From the IMG/VR virus record IMGVR_UViG_3300031857_000875, positions 1 through 31,462 of that record: a DNA stretch of 31,462 nt. One strand, written 5' to 3'. Positions 12,873 through 20,965 of this stretch are shown here, piece after piece. A program made the translations under genes and the position numbers. Every line of letters starts with the position of its first letter. The first letter of the stretch is position 1. The notes beneath the pieces were generated by a model. The model ran no database searches, was not told the DNA's origin, and saw only the letters and a program-made list of their open reading frames with translations. The stretch comes from a virus.

Positions 12873-13025
12873 ATGATTGCAAGCGACGATTGGCACACCT
12901 TCAACACCATCGCCACGGTCGAAGACTGGAACCCCGTCCCCGGCTCAAGCCAGGTGTGGCTGCGTTCTGACGACGGCACCCGCATCGTCGTCGCACGGCA
13001 TGACGTGGAGCCGGTGGCGCAATAA
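12873..13025 (+). CDS. Small hypothetical protein between fibre and terminase
   Basis: This gene encodes 50 residues starting MIASDDWHTFNTIATVEDWN and ending VARHDVEPVAQ. It is acidic with two Trp-containing strands and a likely small beta fold. It follows the fibre stop by four bases. The ATG at 12873 has only a weak ribosome site, and an in-frame GTG at 12852 is an alternative. The frame is kept because it fills the gap between two virion genes and shows good codon use. No function is assigned; a fibre chaperone is one possibility, by position only. Confidence 0.5.
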   Translation: MIASDDWHTFNTIATVEDWNPVPGSSQVWLRSDDGTRIVVARHDVEPVAQ

Positions 13026-13071
13026 AGTGTAAAATGCCCGGTGAGGGCGCGAAGGAATATTTCAGGACAAA

Positions 13072-13401
13072 ATGCAGAAGCACGGTTTTCAGCCCGGAAA
13101 CAACGTCAACCCCGGTGGGCGCAGCAAGAAAGACTTGGAACTCGAAGCGCATGCACGGCTTCACGCCAAGCACGCCATCGACGTTGCCGCGCAAATCTTG
13201 CTGAACACGCAAGCCAGCAACTCCGACAGGCTGAAAGCTGCACAACTCATTCTCGACCGGGGCCACGGCAAGCCCAAGGAACAAGTGACCGTCACGCATG
13301 AACGTCCAGTTACAGAATGGACTGAAGAACAACTCGACGCAGCTATTGCTGGCCTTGCAGGAGAAGCGCGCAAGGGTGAAGGCGCGGCAAAGTCTCATTG
13401 A
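13072..13401 (+). CDS. Terminase small subunit-like (DUF5681-type)
   Basis: This gene encodes 109 residues starting MQKHGFQPGNNVNPGGRSKK. This matches the opening pattern (FxPGxSGNPGGRPKG) of DUF5681-type phage proteins encoded just before the large terminase. A helical segment with ASNSDRLKAAQLILDRGHGKPK follows, also typical. These proteins are thought to recognise the packaging site. The ATG has AGGA five bases upstream. It overlaps the large subunit start by about 100 bases if that gene begins at its first ATG. Assignment as the small subunit rests on pattern and position; no pac site was identified. Confidence 0.75.
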   Translation: MQKHGFQPGNNVNPGGRSKKDLELEAHARLHAKHAIDVAAQILLNTQASNSDRLKAAQLILDRGHGKPKEQVTVTHERPVTEWTEEQLDAAIAGLAGEARKGEGAAKSH

Positions 13402-14767
13402 CTTTACGGAATACAGTTACGACCGCTACAAGACCGCCAACCACCATCGCATCATTGCCGGTCACCTGGAACGGGTCGAGCGGCGTGAAATTGACCGGCT
13501 CATGCTCTTGGTGCCCCCGCGCCATGGCAAATCGGAAATCGCCTCACGGCGCTATCCGGCTTGGGTGTTGGGCCGCAACCCGACCCGCCAGATTATCAGT
13601 GCCAGTGCCAGTGAAAGTTTCGCCCATGACTTCGGACGTGAAGTCAGGAACATCATCCGGGACGAACCCTACAGAAGACTGTTCCCCCACGTCGAACTTG
13701 CCGACGACAGCCAGGCATCAGGCCGCTGGCACACAAGGCACGGTGGAATATTCTATGCGGTTGGTGTTGGCTCGCAGATTCTCGGCAAGGGCGCGGACGA
13801 GTTCATTATCGACGACCCCTTTGGCTCCATGGCCGACGCCCAAAGCCCAGTCGAACGGCGAAGGGTGAAAGACTGGTATCAGGGCAGCGTCTACAATCGT
13901 CTCATGCCGGGTGGGGCCGTTATCCTCATCAACCACCGCATGCATGAAGACGACTTGTCGGGCTATTTGCTTGAGCAACAGGCCAACGGTGGCGACAAGT
14001 GGGAAGTGGTGGAGCTTCCCGCCATTGACGACGAAGGCCACGCCTTGTGGCCCGAAGCCTATCCGATTGACGCCCTGCAACGCATCAAGCGCAACACGCT
14101 GCCGCGCTTCTGGTCGGCGCTTTACCAGCAAGACCCGCAGCCGGACGAGGGCACGTTTTTCAAGGCCGATTGGTTCAAGCGCTACGACGACCTCCCCAAG
14201 GTCAACGTCTATGGCACCAGCGACTTGGCCGTGACCGACGAAGGGGGCGACTACACGGAACATGCGGTCTGGGGCATTGGCCCTGACAGCACCATCTATG
14301 CGCTGGATTGGTGGCGTGGGCAGACGAACGCGAGCGTCTGGATAGACAAGCAACTGGACCTGGTAGCGAAGCACAAGCCGCTCATCTGGTTCAGCGAAGC
14401 GGGCGTTATCAAGCGGGCCATTGAGGGCGTCCTCGACCGCCGCATGACCGAACGAAAGACATGGGTTGCAATGGAATGGGTCAGTTCCATTCACGATAAG
14501 CCCACGCGGGCGCGGGCGTTTCAAGCTCTAGCTGCAAACGGGAAAGTAGCGTTTCCGAAAGCCCCGTGGGCGAATGACATCATTGACCAGCTGGTGCGGT
14601 TTCCGGCTGGCAAGCATGACGACGCAGTGGACGCTTGCAGCCTCATCGGGCGCGCGGTCGCTGACACGTCGAGTGCCGTTTACAGGCTGGCGGCCCCTCC
14701 CAAGGGTGAAGACCGCTACGCCCGCACGCGGTCCTTGGCGGCACAGCAGAACTGGAAGACAGCATAA
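13298..14767 (+). CDS. terL: Terminase large subunit
   Basis: This gene encodes 489 residues, close to the 499 of P22 gp2. It is the ATP-driven DNA packaging motor and headful nuclease. Walker A is PPRHGKS at residues 73-79 and Walker B EFIIDDPF at 167-174. The RNase H-like nuclease domain shows YGTSDLAVTDEGGDYT near 308-323, IWFSEAGVIKRAI near 366-378 and the last metal site KHDDAVDAC near 448-456. The ATG at 13298 is kept because the N-terminal segment LLLALQEKRARVKARQSLIDF is typical of this terminase type, although it lies far inside the small-subunit gene. A GTG at 13376 is the alternative. The stop overlaps the portal start as TAATG. Confidence 0.95.
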   Translation: MNVQLQNGLKNNSTQLLLALQEKRARVKARQSLIDFTEYSYDRYKTANHHRIIAGHLERVERREIDRLMLLVPPRHGKSEIASRRYPAWVLGRNPTRQIISASASESFAHDFGREVRNIIRDEPYRRLFPHVELADDSQASGRWHTRHGGIFYAVGVGSQILGKGADEFIIDDPFGSMADAQSPVERRRVKDWYQGSVYNRLMPGGAVILINHRMHEDDLSGYLLEQQANGGDKWEVVELPAIDDEGHALWPEAYPIDALQRIKRNTLPRFWSALYQQDPQPDEGTFFKADWFKRYDDLPKVNVYGTSDLAVTDEGGDYTEHAVWGIGPDSTIYALDWWRGQTNASVWIDKQLDLVAKHKPLIWFSEAGVIKRAIEGVLDRRMTERKTWVAMEWVSSIHDKPTRARAFQALAANGKVAFPKAPWANDIIDQLVRFPAGKHDDAVDACSLIGRAVADTSSAVYRLAAPPKGEDRYARTRSLAAQQNWKTA

Positions 14768-16947
14768 TGGCTTATGACCAGAAAGAAGCGGACGCCTATC
14801 TGGCCGACCTAAAGCGCAAAGCCACGGTCGCCATGGATATGCTAGACCGCGCGCGCCGGGACGCACAGGTCTGGCAGAACTACTACGACGGTATCCAGTG
14901 GACCGACGCCGAGCGCCGCACGCTCGAGGCCCGTGGCCAGCCTGCGCTTGCGTTCAATCATGTGAAGCCTGCGGTCAACGCCATCATCGGCATTGTGGAG
15001 CGCGGAAGAACCGACCCGAAGGGCTGGGGCCGCACACCGAAGGACCAGGATAGTGCGGAAGTGGCCACGGACGGGCTGCGCTATGTGGCGGACGTGACGC
15101 GGTTCCAATCAAAGCGCCGCGATTGCCTGAAGGACTTTCTGGTCTGGGGCATTTGTGCGGGTGTCACGGAAATGGCGGAAGGGGCTGAGATTGGCCTGCG
15201 CCGCATCCGGCCTGAAGAGTTCTTCTATGACCCATATTCACGCGACACGGACTTTGGTGACGCGCGCTATATGGGCATCGCGAAGTGGATGGACGAGCAG
15301 GACATCATCGACCTTTATCCTGACCAAGCCGAAACCATCCGCACCTCGTTCAATTACGACCAGAGTGCTTCCGACACCTACCGCGACCGACCGAAGGACG
15401 GCTGGGCATGGGTTGACAGCCGACAGCGCCGCATCATGTGCTTTGAAATGTACAAGCGCAAAGGCGGCGACTGGGAAAAGTGCGTGTTCGTCTCGGGCGG
15501 TATTCTGGAAAGCGGCCCCAGTCCGTTCTTGGACAGCAAGACCGGACGCCCGCGCTGTGCCATCCTTGCGCAGTCGGCTTACGTGGACATCGACAACTGC
15601 CGCTATGGCATTGTCCGCGACATGCTCGGGCCGCAGGACGCCATCAACAAGGCGCGAAGCAAGGCCGTGCATATCCTGAATGTGGCGAAGCTCAGGGTTG
15701 ACCCCGGCGTCATCGACATTGATACGGTCCGCCAACAGTGGGCGAAGCCGGACGGCATTATCGAAGCGCGCGAGGGGCAGATTGAAGAACTGGGCGACCG
15801 GAACTTGGCTCCCGGCCACCTCGAACTCTTGCGCGACGCCAAGGAAGAAATGCGCCGACAGTCCCCGACGCCTGGCATTGTCGGGCGACAGGGGGCTAGC
15901 CAATCGGGCCGCGCCATCTTGGCTGAACAGCAGGCGGGCTTGACCGAACAGGCCCCGCTTCTGGCGCAGTTCGATGATTGGACGCTGCGTTGTTATCGGG
16001 CCTTCTGGGACGCGATAAAGCAGTTCTGGAACCAGCCGAAGTGGATACGGGTGACCGATGACGAGAATGCCCCGCGCTTCGTGGGCCTGAACGTGCCCCA
16101 GCCTGTCATCGACCCCATGACCGGCATGCCGCAGATTGACCCCATGACGGGCCAGCCCGCCATGCAAATGCAGAACAGTCCTGCCGACATGGACGTGGAC
16201 ATCGTCATCGACAGCACCCCGGACACGGCGGTCATTCAGGAAGAGCAGTTCCAGCGTCTGGCCGAACTGGTGCAAGCGGGCATGCCGATACCGCCCGACG
16301 TGCTGATTGAAGCCTCGAGCCTGCCCAAGAAGCGCTTGCTTCTGGACAAGCTGAAGCAGGCGCAGGAACAGCAGGCGCAAATGGCCCAGCAGCAGCCGAA
16401 CCCCGCCATGGTGCAGATTGAGGCGGAAAAGGAAAAGCAGGCGCTCATCCTCATGGCCAAGCGGGAGCAAATGGCCATGGACGCCGAAGCCCAGCAGCAG
16501 CAAATGGTCCGCCAGCAGCAGGCTGAAGCCCTGAAGCATCAGCGCGACATGCAGTTGGCGCAGTTCAAGTTCGTCTCCGACCGGCAGGGCCACGTCAACA
16601 CCATGCGCGAGGCTAGCATGAAGTCCAGCATTCGCGCCCGTGCCACGGCAGAACCCATGGAAGGCGACGACATGGAAGAGCCCAGCATCAGCTACCTGAC
16701 ACCGGGCGAGGAAGCCATGGTGGCGGCACAGCAGCAGACGGCGCAGGCCATTATTGCGGTGCAGGCCCAGACGGCGGAAGTCATGGCGCAGAACGCACAG
16801 GTCATGGCCCAAGCGGCGGACGGCATCGGGCAGGCAGCGCAGGCGATTGCACAAGTGGCCGGTGTCATGGCCGCGCCGAAGCGTTTGGTCAAGGACCCGC
16901 GCACGGGTGAGAAGCGAGTGGAAATTGTGACGGGGTCAATCAACTAA
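14767..16947 (+). CDS. Portal protein, P22 gp1-like
   Basis: This gene encodes 726 residues, almost the same as P22 gp1 (725). The ring-shaped portal sits at one capsid vertex and is the channel for DNA entry and exit. The P22-like pattern is clear: a polar N-terminus with WQNYYDGIQWTDAERRTLEA, RGQPALAFNHVKPAVNAIIG, IRPEEFFYDPYSRD near residue 150, then QSGRAILAEQQAG. The C-terminal 200 residues are Gln/Ala/Met-rich and strongly helical (QAQMAQQQPNPAM, repeated QA and MAQ blocks), matching the barrel and needle region of the P22 portal. It is joined by TAATG overlaps to the terminase and to the next gene. Confidence 0.93.
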   Translation: MAYDQKEADAYLADLKRKATVAMDMLDRARRDAQVWQNYYDGIQWTDAERRTLEARGQPALAFNHVKPAVNAIIGIVERGRTDPKGWGRTPKDQDSAEVATDGLRYVADVTRFQSKRRDCLKDFLVWGICAGVTEMAEGAEIGLRRIRPEEFFYDPYSRDTDFGDARYMGIAKWMDEQDIIDLYPDQAETIRTSFNYDQSASDTYRDRPKDGWAWVDSRQRRIMCFEMYKRKGGDWEKCVFVSGGILESGPSPFLDSKTGRPRCAILAQSAYVDIDNCRYGIVRDMLGPQDAINKARSKAVHILNVAKLRVDPGVIDIDTVRQQWAKPDGIIEAREGQIEELGDRNLAPGHLELLRDAKEEMRRQSPTPGIVGRQGASQSGRAILAEQQAGLTEQAPLLAQFDDWTLRCYRAFWDAIKQFWNQPKWIRVTDDENAPRFVGLNVPQPVIDPMTGMPQIDPMTGQPAMQMQNSPADMDVDIVIDSTPDTAVIQEEQFQRLAELVQAGMPIPPDVLIEASSLPKKRLLLDKLKQAQEQQAQMAQQQPNPAMVQIEAEKEKQALILMAKREQMAMDAEAQQQQMVRQQQAEALKHQRDMQLAQFKFVSDRQGHVNTMREASMKSSIRARATAEPMEGDDMEEPSISYLTPGEEAMVAAQQQTAQAIIAVQAQTAEVMAQNAQVMAQAADGIGQAAQAIAQVAGVMAAPKRLVKDPRTGEKRVEIVTGSIN

Positions 16948-17354
16948 TGGCCATTCAGCTATCGACAGCGGTGCGCAATGCGCGCCTCGACGCGATTGAA
17001 ACCACGGTGGGGACCAGTGCCATCATCCGCATCCGCACGGGCGCTGCCCCTGCCAACTGCGGAACGGCTGACAGCGGGACCATCCTGGCTGAACTGACAC
17101 TGCCCAGTGACTGGATGGCCAATGCGTCGGGCGGCACGAAAGCCTTGGCGGGAAGCTGGCAGGACCTGTCGGCCAACAACACGGGCACGGCGGCGCATTT
17201 CCGGCTTTACGACAGCGCGGGAACGACGTGTCACCTGCAAGGCACGGTCACGGCGACGGGTGGCGGCGGGGACATGGAAGTATCCAGCACGTCGTTCACG
17301 GCGGGGCAGTCCTTCACCATCAACACCTTCACGCTTACAGACGGTAACGCCTGA
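16947..17354 (+). CDS. Virion-associated beta-rich protein, putative
   Basis: This gene encodes 135 residues starting MAIQLSTAVRNARLDAIETT. The pattern (IRIRTGAAPANCGTADSGTI, LAELTLPSDWMANA, then SWQDLSANNTGTAAHFRLYD) is one seen in phage structural regions and is rich in short beta strands, ending in FTLTDGNA. It lies between portal and scaffold genes and is linked by TAATG and ATGA-style overlaps, so it is almost certainly a late gene. A capsid-surface or decoration role is inferred. No P22 counterpart exists at this position. Confidence 0.65.
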   Translation: MAIQLSTAVRNARLDAIETTVGTSAIIRIRTGAAPANCGTADSGTILAELTLPSDWMANASGGTKALAGSWQDLSANNTGTAAHFRLYDSAGTTCHLQGTVTATGGGGDMEVSSTSFTAGQSFTINTFTLTDGNA

Positions 17355-17794
17355 TGGCTGATAACGTAGGTTACACCCCCGGCTCGGGAGCCACCATTGC
17401 TGCCGACGATATCGGCGGTGTGCTTTACCAGCGCGTCAAGATAACTCACGGCGCGGACGGTATTGCGCACGAAACGTCCAACGGAAATCCGCTTCCGACC
17501 GAAGAGCGCGGGGAACTGTTGGAGGCCATCGAAGCCCTGCGCATGGCGGTGCAGTCTTTGACCCGCACGCAAGGCATGGCCATGCCAGATACGGCGGGCA
17601 GGCTGCGTGTGCTGGCTGAAAACGCAACAGCCGCCAACTTGCAGACAACGGCAACGATTGCGTCGGGAACCGTCACCACGGTTTCAACGGTGACCAACCA
17701 ATCCCAGGCGGGAACCTTCGCCATGCAGGACCACATTCCTGCCCTCATGCATTTGCAGGCAGACAGCCTGCGTAGAAACATAGCGGTGACGTAA
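17354..17794 (+). CDS. Virion-associated protein, putative
   Basis: This gene encodes 146 residues beginning MADNVGYTPGSGATIAADDI, then GGVLYQRVKITHGADG, a pattern common in late-region proteins of alphaproteobacterial and large phages. A helical middle (EERGELLEAIEALRMAVQSL) is followed by a Thr-rich strand region (TTATIASGTVTTVSTVTNQS). The final helix includes HLQADSLRRNIAVT. It overlaps the gene before it by one base and the gene after it by one base (TAATG). Its exact place in the virion is unknown. Confidence 0.65.
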   Translation: MADNVGYTPGSGATIAADDIGGVLYQRVKITHGADGIAHETSNGNPLPTEERGELLEAIEALRMAVQSLTRTQGMAMPDTAGRLRVLAENATAANLQTTATIASGTVTTVSTVTNQSQAGTFAMQDHIPALMHLQADSLRRNIAVT

Positions 17795-19233
17795 TGGCCA
17801 CGACCAATGGCAATCGGAAAATCCTCGACCTCAAGCGGTGGGAGTTCTGCACCCCGGCCCCGCAGGCCACGGCAGCGGCGCACTTCATTGTGTCGTCGCG
17901 TCATTATCGGCAGCAGCAGATGCTGGTTACATCTGCCACAGGCGCGCAGATGTACAATCCGAATGAGGACGGGTGGGTAACGCTTCCTTCACCCGCCCTT
18001 GGTGGTGCCTTCGCTGCCGGAGCATGTGGAACTGGAACTGCAATCGGTCCCTCTGGCACAGCAACCAGCGGCACCACATCGACCATCGTCACGAACCTGA
18101 CGCTGGCGCGGGACTTGCGTGGTTACAGCATTCACATCACTGGTGGACCTAATGCCGGTGTGACGCTGGCCATTGTCAGCAACACAATCGGCACCAACGC
18201 AACAATCACTGTCGCAGCACAAGCCAGCGCGTTCAGCGCCTCGACCACTTACCGACTTCTGACTCCTCGCTGGTATATCTTGAACGCTGTTGCCTCTGCG
18301 GGCACGACGACAGCCAACATATTCAGGTTTTACGATTTTGCCACGAACGTATGGACATCTGCCGAAACTGGAGCAACGGACGGCGTAGCCCCGGCGGCAG
18401 TCATCGGAACCGACAGTCGCCTTATTTCAACACCATCTTGGCTTGACGACGGATACAAGGCATTTGCCACGGGCACTGCCACGGCAGGCGGCGCTTCCAC
18501 GCTGACCAACAGCGCCAAGAACTGGACCACCAACCAGTGGACAAACTATCAGATTCGAATTGTCAGTGGAACGGGTGCCGGGCAGATACGCACGATTGCC
18601 AGCAACACAGCGACTGTCATCACAACGGGCACTGCATGGACGACGCAGCCAAGCACCGACTCGGCCTACAGCATCGAGGGCAATGACGACTTTATCTACT
18701 ACATGGGGTCTAACGCCGTCACTCTGTACCGCTATAGCATCAGTGGTGGCACTTGGACCACGCTGAGCCCAGGCGTTGCTCGCGGTGGCGCACCGGGTGT
18801 TGGCATGTCAGGTCAGTGGGTTCACAGTGTGTCGGCGAGCGATTGGAACACCGAAAACGCCATCCTGAACGGTCGCTACATCTACTCGTTCAGAGGGGCG
18901 GCTGGCGCCTTGCTTGACCGCTACGATATTGCAGCGAATAGCTGGAGTGCCATCACATACAGCCCTGCCGTCGAAACTTTCACGACTGGCAGCAAGTACG
19001 TGTACAACAATGACTGGCTCTACATTCATAAGGACGCGACGGGTCGCTGGTTCAGGTACGATTTTGCGCAGTCATCCATGGACGGTTGGAACACCATGCT
19101 TTACCCGAACGGCGCTGCGGTTCTGGGCGACACGGCATTTGACGTGACCTACAAGGACGGGGCCACGGAAATCGACTACATCTACATGGTGCTGAACACG
19201 TCCAACGTCATGCTTCGGCAGATGGTGATTTGA
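17794..19233 (+). CDS. Kelch-like/beta-propeller virion protein, putative
   Basis: This gene encodes 479 residues, rich in Thr, Ser, Tyr and Trp with many short strands. Two related domains are visible: residues about 92-160 (GYSIHITGGPNAGVTLAIVS) and about 226-300 (NYQIRIVSGTGAGQIRTIAS). Blade-like repeats follow, with WYILNA, RFYDFATNVWTSAE, YRYSISGGTWTTLSPG and DRYDIAANSWSAIT, the F/Y-D-x-A-x-N-x-W pattern of kelch propellers. These folds usually bind protein or sugar. Position in the late operon and the previous two genes suggest a head- or tail-surface structure. The length and composition exclude an enzyme of obvious type. Confidence 0.7.
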   Translation: MATTNGNRKILDLKRWEFCTPAPQATAAAHFIVSSRHYRQQQMLVTSATGAQMYNPNEDGWVTLPSPALGGAFAAGACGTGTAIGPSGTATSGTTSTIVTNLTLARDLRGYSIHITGGPNAGVTLAIVSNTIGTNATITVAAQASAFSASTTYRLLTPRWYILNAVASAGTTTANIFRFYDFATNVWTSAETGATDGVAPAAVIGTDSRLISTPSWLDDGYKAFATGTATAGGASTLTNSAKNWTTNQWTNYQIRIVSGTGAGQIRTIASNTATVITTGTAWTTQPSTDSAYSIEGNDDFIYYMGSNAVTLYRYSISGGTWTTLSPGVARGGAPGVGMSGQWVHSVSASDWNTENAILNGRYIYSFRGAAGALLDRYDIAANSWSAITYSPAVETFTTGSKYVYNNDWLYIHKDATGRWFRYDFAQSSMDGWNTMLYPNGAAVLGDTAFDVTYKDGATEIDYIYMVLNTSNVMLRQMVI

Positions 19234-19234
19234 C

Positions 19235-19399
19235 ATGAGCGTGCAACAGTTGATTGACCTCTGCCGGTCCCGGCTTGCGCACCTCACGCAGCTTCGCACC
19301 TCGGCTGTGTCGCTCGGCGACGTGGAGCAAATCGCGGACATAGACAACCGGATTGACGACACGCAGACCACGCTCAACCAGCTTCTGACGCTCGTCTGA
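19235..19399 (+). CDS. Small coiled-coil protein (54 residues)
   Basis: This gene encodes 54 residues starting MSVQQLIDLCRSRLAHLTQL and ending TQTTLNQLLTLV. It forms two amphipathic helices separated by SLGD (TSAVSLGDVEQIADID), a helical hairpin like those of small proteins found beside phage structural genes. It begins one base after the kelch-like gene stop (TGACATGAGC) and fills the space before the next gene. Full open frame, helix pattern and position support a real gene despite the short length. Function is unknown. Confidence 0.6.
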   Translation: MSVQQLIDLCRSRLAHLTQLRTSAVSLGDVEQIADIDNRIDDTQTTLNQLLTLV

Positions 19400-19412
19400 A
19401 GGCTAGGCTTCC

Positions 19413-20081
19413 ATGACGCTTCTCACGCTGCTTGGACCGCAGGCAGCGGGAAGCGATATCAACGGCACGCTGTCGAAGACCTTGGGGGCGGTGACGCTTT
19501 CGGGTTCCGGCACGCTGGCCAATGGCCTGACGGGCACGCTGACGGCCACGCTGGGCACGGCCACGCTGTCAGCCTCGGGCACCTTGGCTGCGGGCCTGAC
19601 CGGCACGCTGTCAAAGACCTTGGGCACGCTGACCCTTGTGTCAGACGGCACGCTGACGGGCGGCGGGCTATCGGGAAGCCTGTCGGCCACGCTTGGGCTT
19701 TTGACGCTATCGGCCACGGGCACGCTGTCGGGCACGCCGGTTGACGAAGGCGGCTCCAAGGGGGGCTTCGACCCTTACGCCTACAAGCGCCGGAACAAGC
19801 GGCGGGACAAGATTGAAGACGTTCGCCAGTTCATGGCGGACATTCTGGGGCGCGACCTTGAAGACGCACCGCCGGAGATTATCGAACAGGCTGAAGAAGC
19901 CAAGCAGGCCGCACGCGAAGTGCTGGCCCTTGCGCCGACCGGCCTTGATACCGACGCCCGCGCCGCATTGGTGCAGGCATTGGACGAAATCAACGAATTT
20001 TATCGGCTCGTTCGTGAACGTGTGCGCCTGGCGCGCGAAGCGGACGAAGACGAAGACGAAGAATTGCTGTTGCTGCACTAG
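19413..20081 (+). CDS. Structural protein with four GTL repeats
   Basis: This gene encodes 222 residues. Residues 18-110 consist of four 23- or 24-residue repeats (GTLSKTLGAVTLSGSGTL and variants), which should form regular beta-strand turns. Residues 115-222 switch to a charged helical region: YAYKRRNKRRDKIEDVRQFM, PPEIIEQAEEAKQAAREVL, and an acidic end (EADEDEDEELLLLH). The sharp change suggests a fibre-like or surface head and a separate helical part. The start ATG has no strong ribosome site. The gene is followed by an 86-bp gap before the scaffold gene. A role in the head or a scaffold partner is inferred by position only. Confidence 0.65.
   Translation: MTLLTLLGPQAAGSDINGTLSKTLGAVTLSGSGTLANGLTGTLTATLGTATLSASGTLAAGLTGTLSKTLGTLTLVSDGTLTGGGLSGSLSATLGLLTLSATGTLSGTPVDEGGSKGGFDPYAYKRRNKRRDKIEDVRQFMADILGRDLEDAPPEIIEQAEEAKQAAREVLALAPTGLDTDARAALVQALDEINEFYRLVRERVRLAREADEDEDEELLLLH
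19464..19742 (+). repeat. Four tandem 23-24-codon GTL repeats
   Basis: Units cover residues 18-40, 41-63, 64-87 and 88-110, with the common core G-T/S-L-x-x-T-L-G-x-x-T-L followed by G-T-L. DNA shares ACGCTG-rich stretches (GGCACGCTG recurs many times). Change in copy number would keep the frame. Confidence 0.85.
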
Positions 20082-20167
20082 CAACGGCCATGCGTGCCGC
20101 CCACGCATTCAAGGGGCGTTGACTTGCCTGCCGCCGGGGCTAACCGGGCGTACACCCAAGGGAAAAC

Positions 20168-20953
20168 ATGACAGACGACAAGCTCTCGTTCTTACGGGAC
20201 GAGCAAGGACGTTTCGCGCCGAAAGAAGACACGCAGCCCGCGCCGGAAGCCAATTCCGCGCCGCCTGCCAACCCGGAGCCGCCGCCCCCAGCGCCCGCTC
20301 TGGAAAGCCAGACCACAGCCCCGGTTCAGCCGGTTGGTGCGCCCGTACAGCCACCGCCCGGATACATACCCATGGCCGCTGTTCTGGACGAACGCGAAAA
20401 GCGCCAACGCCTCGAGCGCGAACTCGAAGAGTATCGCCGAAAGGTGGAAGCGGCTGAAAAGCCCCAGCAGTTGATTGACCCCATTGCAGACCCGGACGGC
20501 TTCAATCGCCAACTGGAAACGCAACGGGCACGTGACCGCTGGGAAATCATCACGTCCATCAGCCATGCCACGGCCTCGCGCCAGCATGGGGCTGAAAAGG
20601 TCAAGGCTGCGGAGGAATGGCTTGCAGGCGAACTGCAGACCAATCCGCATCTCTGGGCCACCGTCCAACGTCAGGTCGACCCTTATGACTTCGTGGTGCA
20701 GCAGCACCAGCGTTCCATGCGCTTGTCGAAGATTGGCGACGACGACCCTGAAGCCTGGGCTCAGAAATGGGCTGAAGCGAATGGCTATGTCAAACCCCAG
20801 ACACAAGCGGTGAACGCCGGGACATCTGCACCGTCCCCGCAATCGACACCGCTACCACGCCCTAGCTTGGCGTCTGCACCCAGTGCGGGCGGCAAAGGCC
20901 CCAACGTGCCCGTCGGGCCGGGGGAGGCGTTCAACGCGGTGTTCCGTTCATAA
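20168..20953 (+). CDS. Scaffolding protein, putative
   Basis: This gene encodes 261 residues. The N-terminus (LRDEQGRFAPKEDTQPAPEA) and a Pro/Ala-rich linker lead to PPPGYIPMAAVLDEREKRQR, then LERELEEYRRKVEAAEKPQQ, a coiled-coil-like helix. The middle has DPIADPDGFNRQLETQRARD and DPEAWAQKWAEANGYVK. The C-terminus is Pro/Ser/Gly-rich. This composition, and its place just before the coat gene, match phage scaffolds that guide coat assembly and leave or are removed before packaging (P22 gp8 is 303 residues). AGGGA five bases before the ATG is a good ribosome site. In the 86-bp gap upstream no convincing promoter was found. Confidence 0.8.
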   Translation: MTDDKLSFLRDEQGRFAPKEDTQPAPEANSAPPANPEPPPPAPALESQTTAPVQPVGAPVQPPPGYIPMAAVLDEREKRQRLERELEEYRRKVEAAEKPQQLIDPIADPDGFNRQLETQRARDRWEIITSISHATASRQHGAEKVKAAEEWLAGELQTNPHLWATVQRQVDPYDFVVQQHQRSMRLSKIGDDDPEAWAQKWAEANGYVKPQTQAVNAGTSAPSPQSTPLPRPSLASAPSAGGKGPNVPVGPGEAFNAVFRS

Positions 20954-20965
20954 GGAACATCTGCC

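Noticed and set aside
13718-14524. A 268-residue reverse-strand frame inside the large terminase
   Set aside because: It is antisense to the terminase, with its Walker and nuclease motifs, and has no ribosome site or recognisable motif.
15238-16854. A 538-residue open frame on the reverse strand inside the portal gene
   Set aside because: It is rich in His, Leu and Arg and exactly opposite a well-supported P22-like portal gene. High GC content makes such long antisense frames common.
20082-20167. TTGACT near 20118 considered as a late promoter before the scaffold gene
   Set aside because: No acceptable -10 box follows at 16-18 bases (GC-rich sequence), so it was not annotated.
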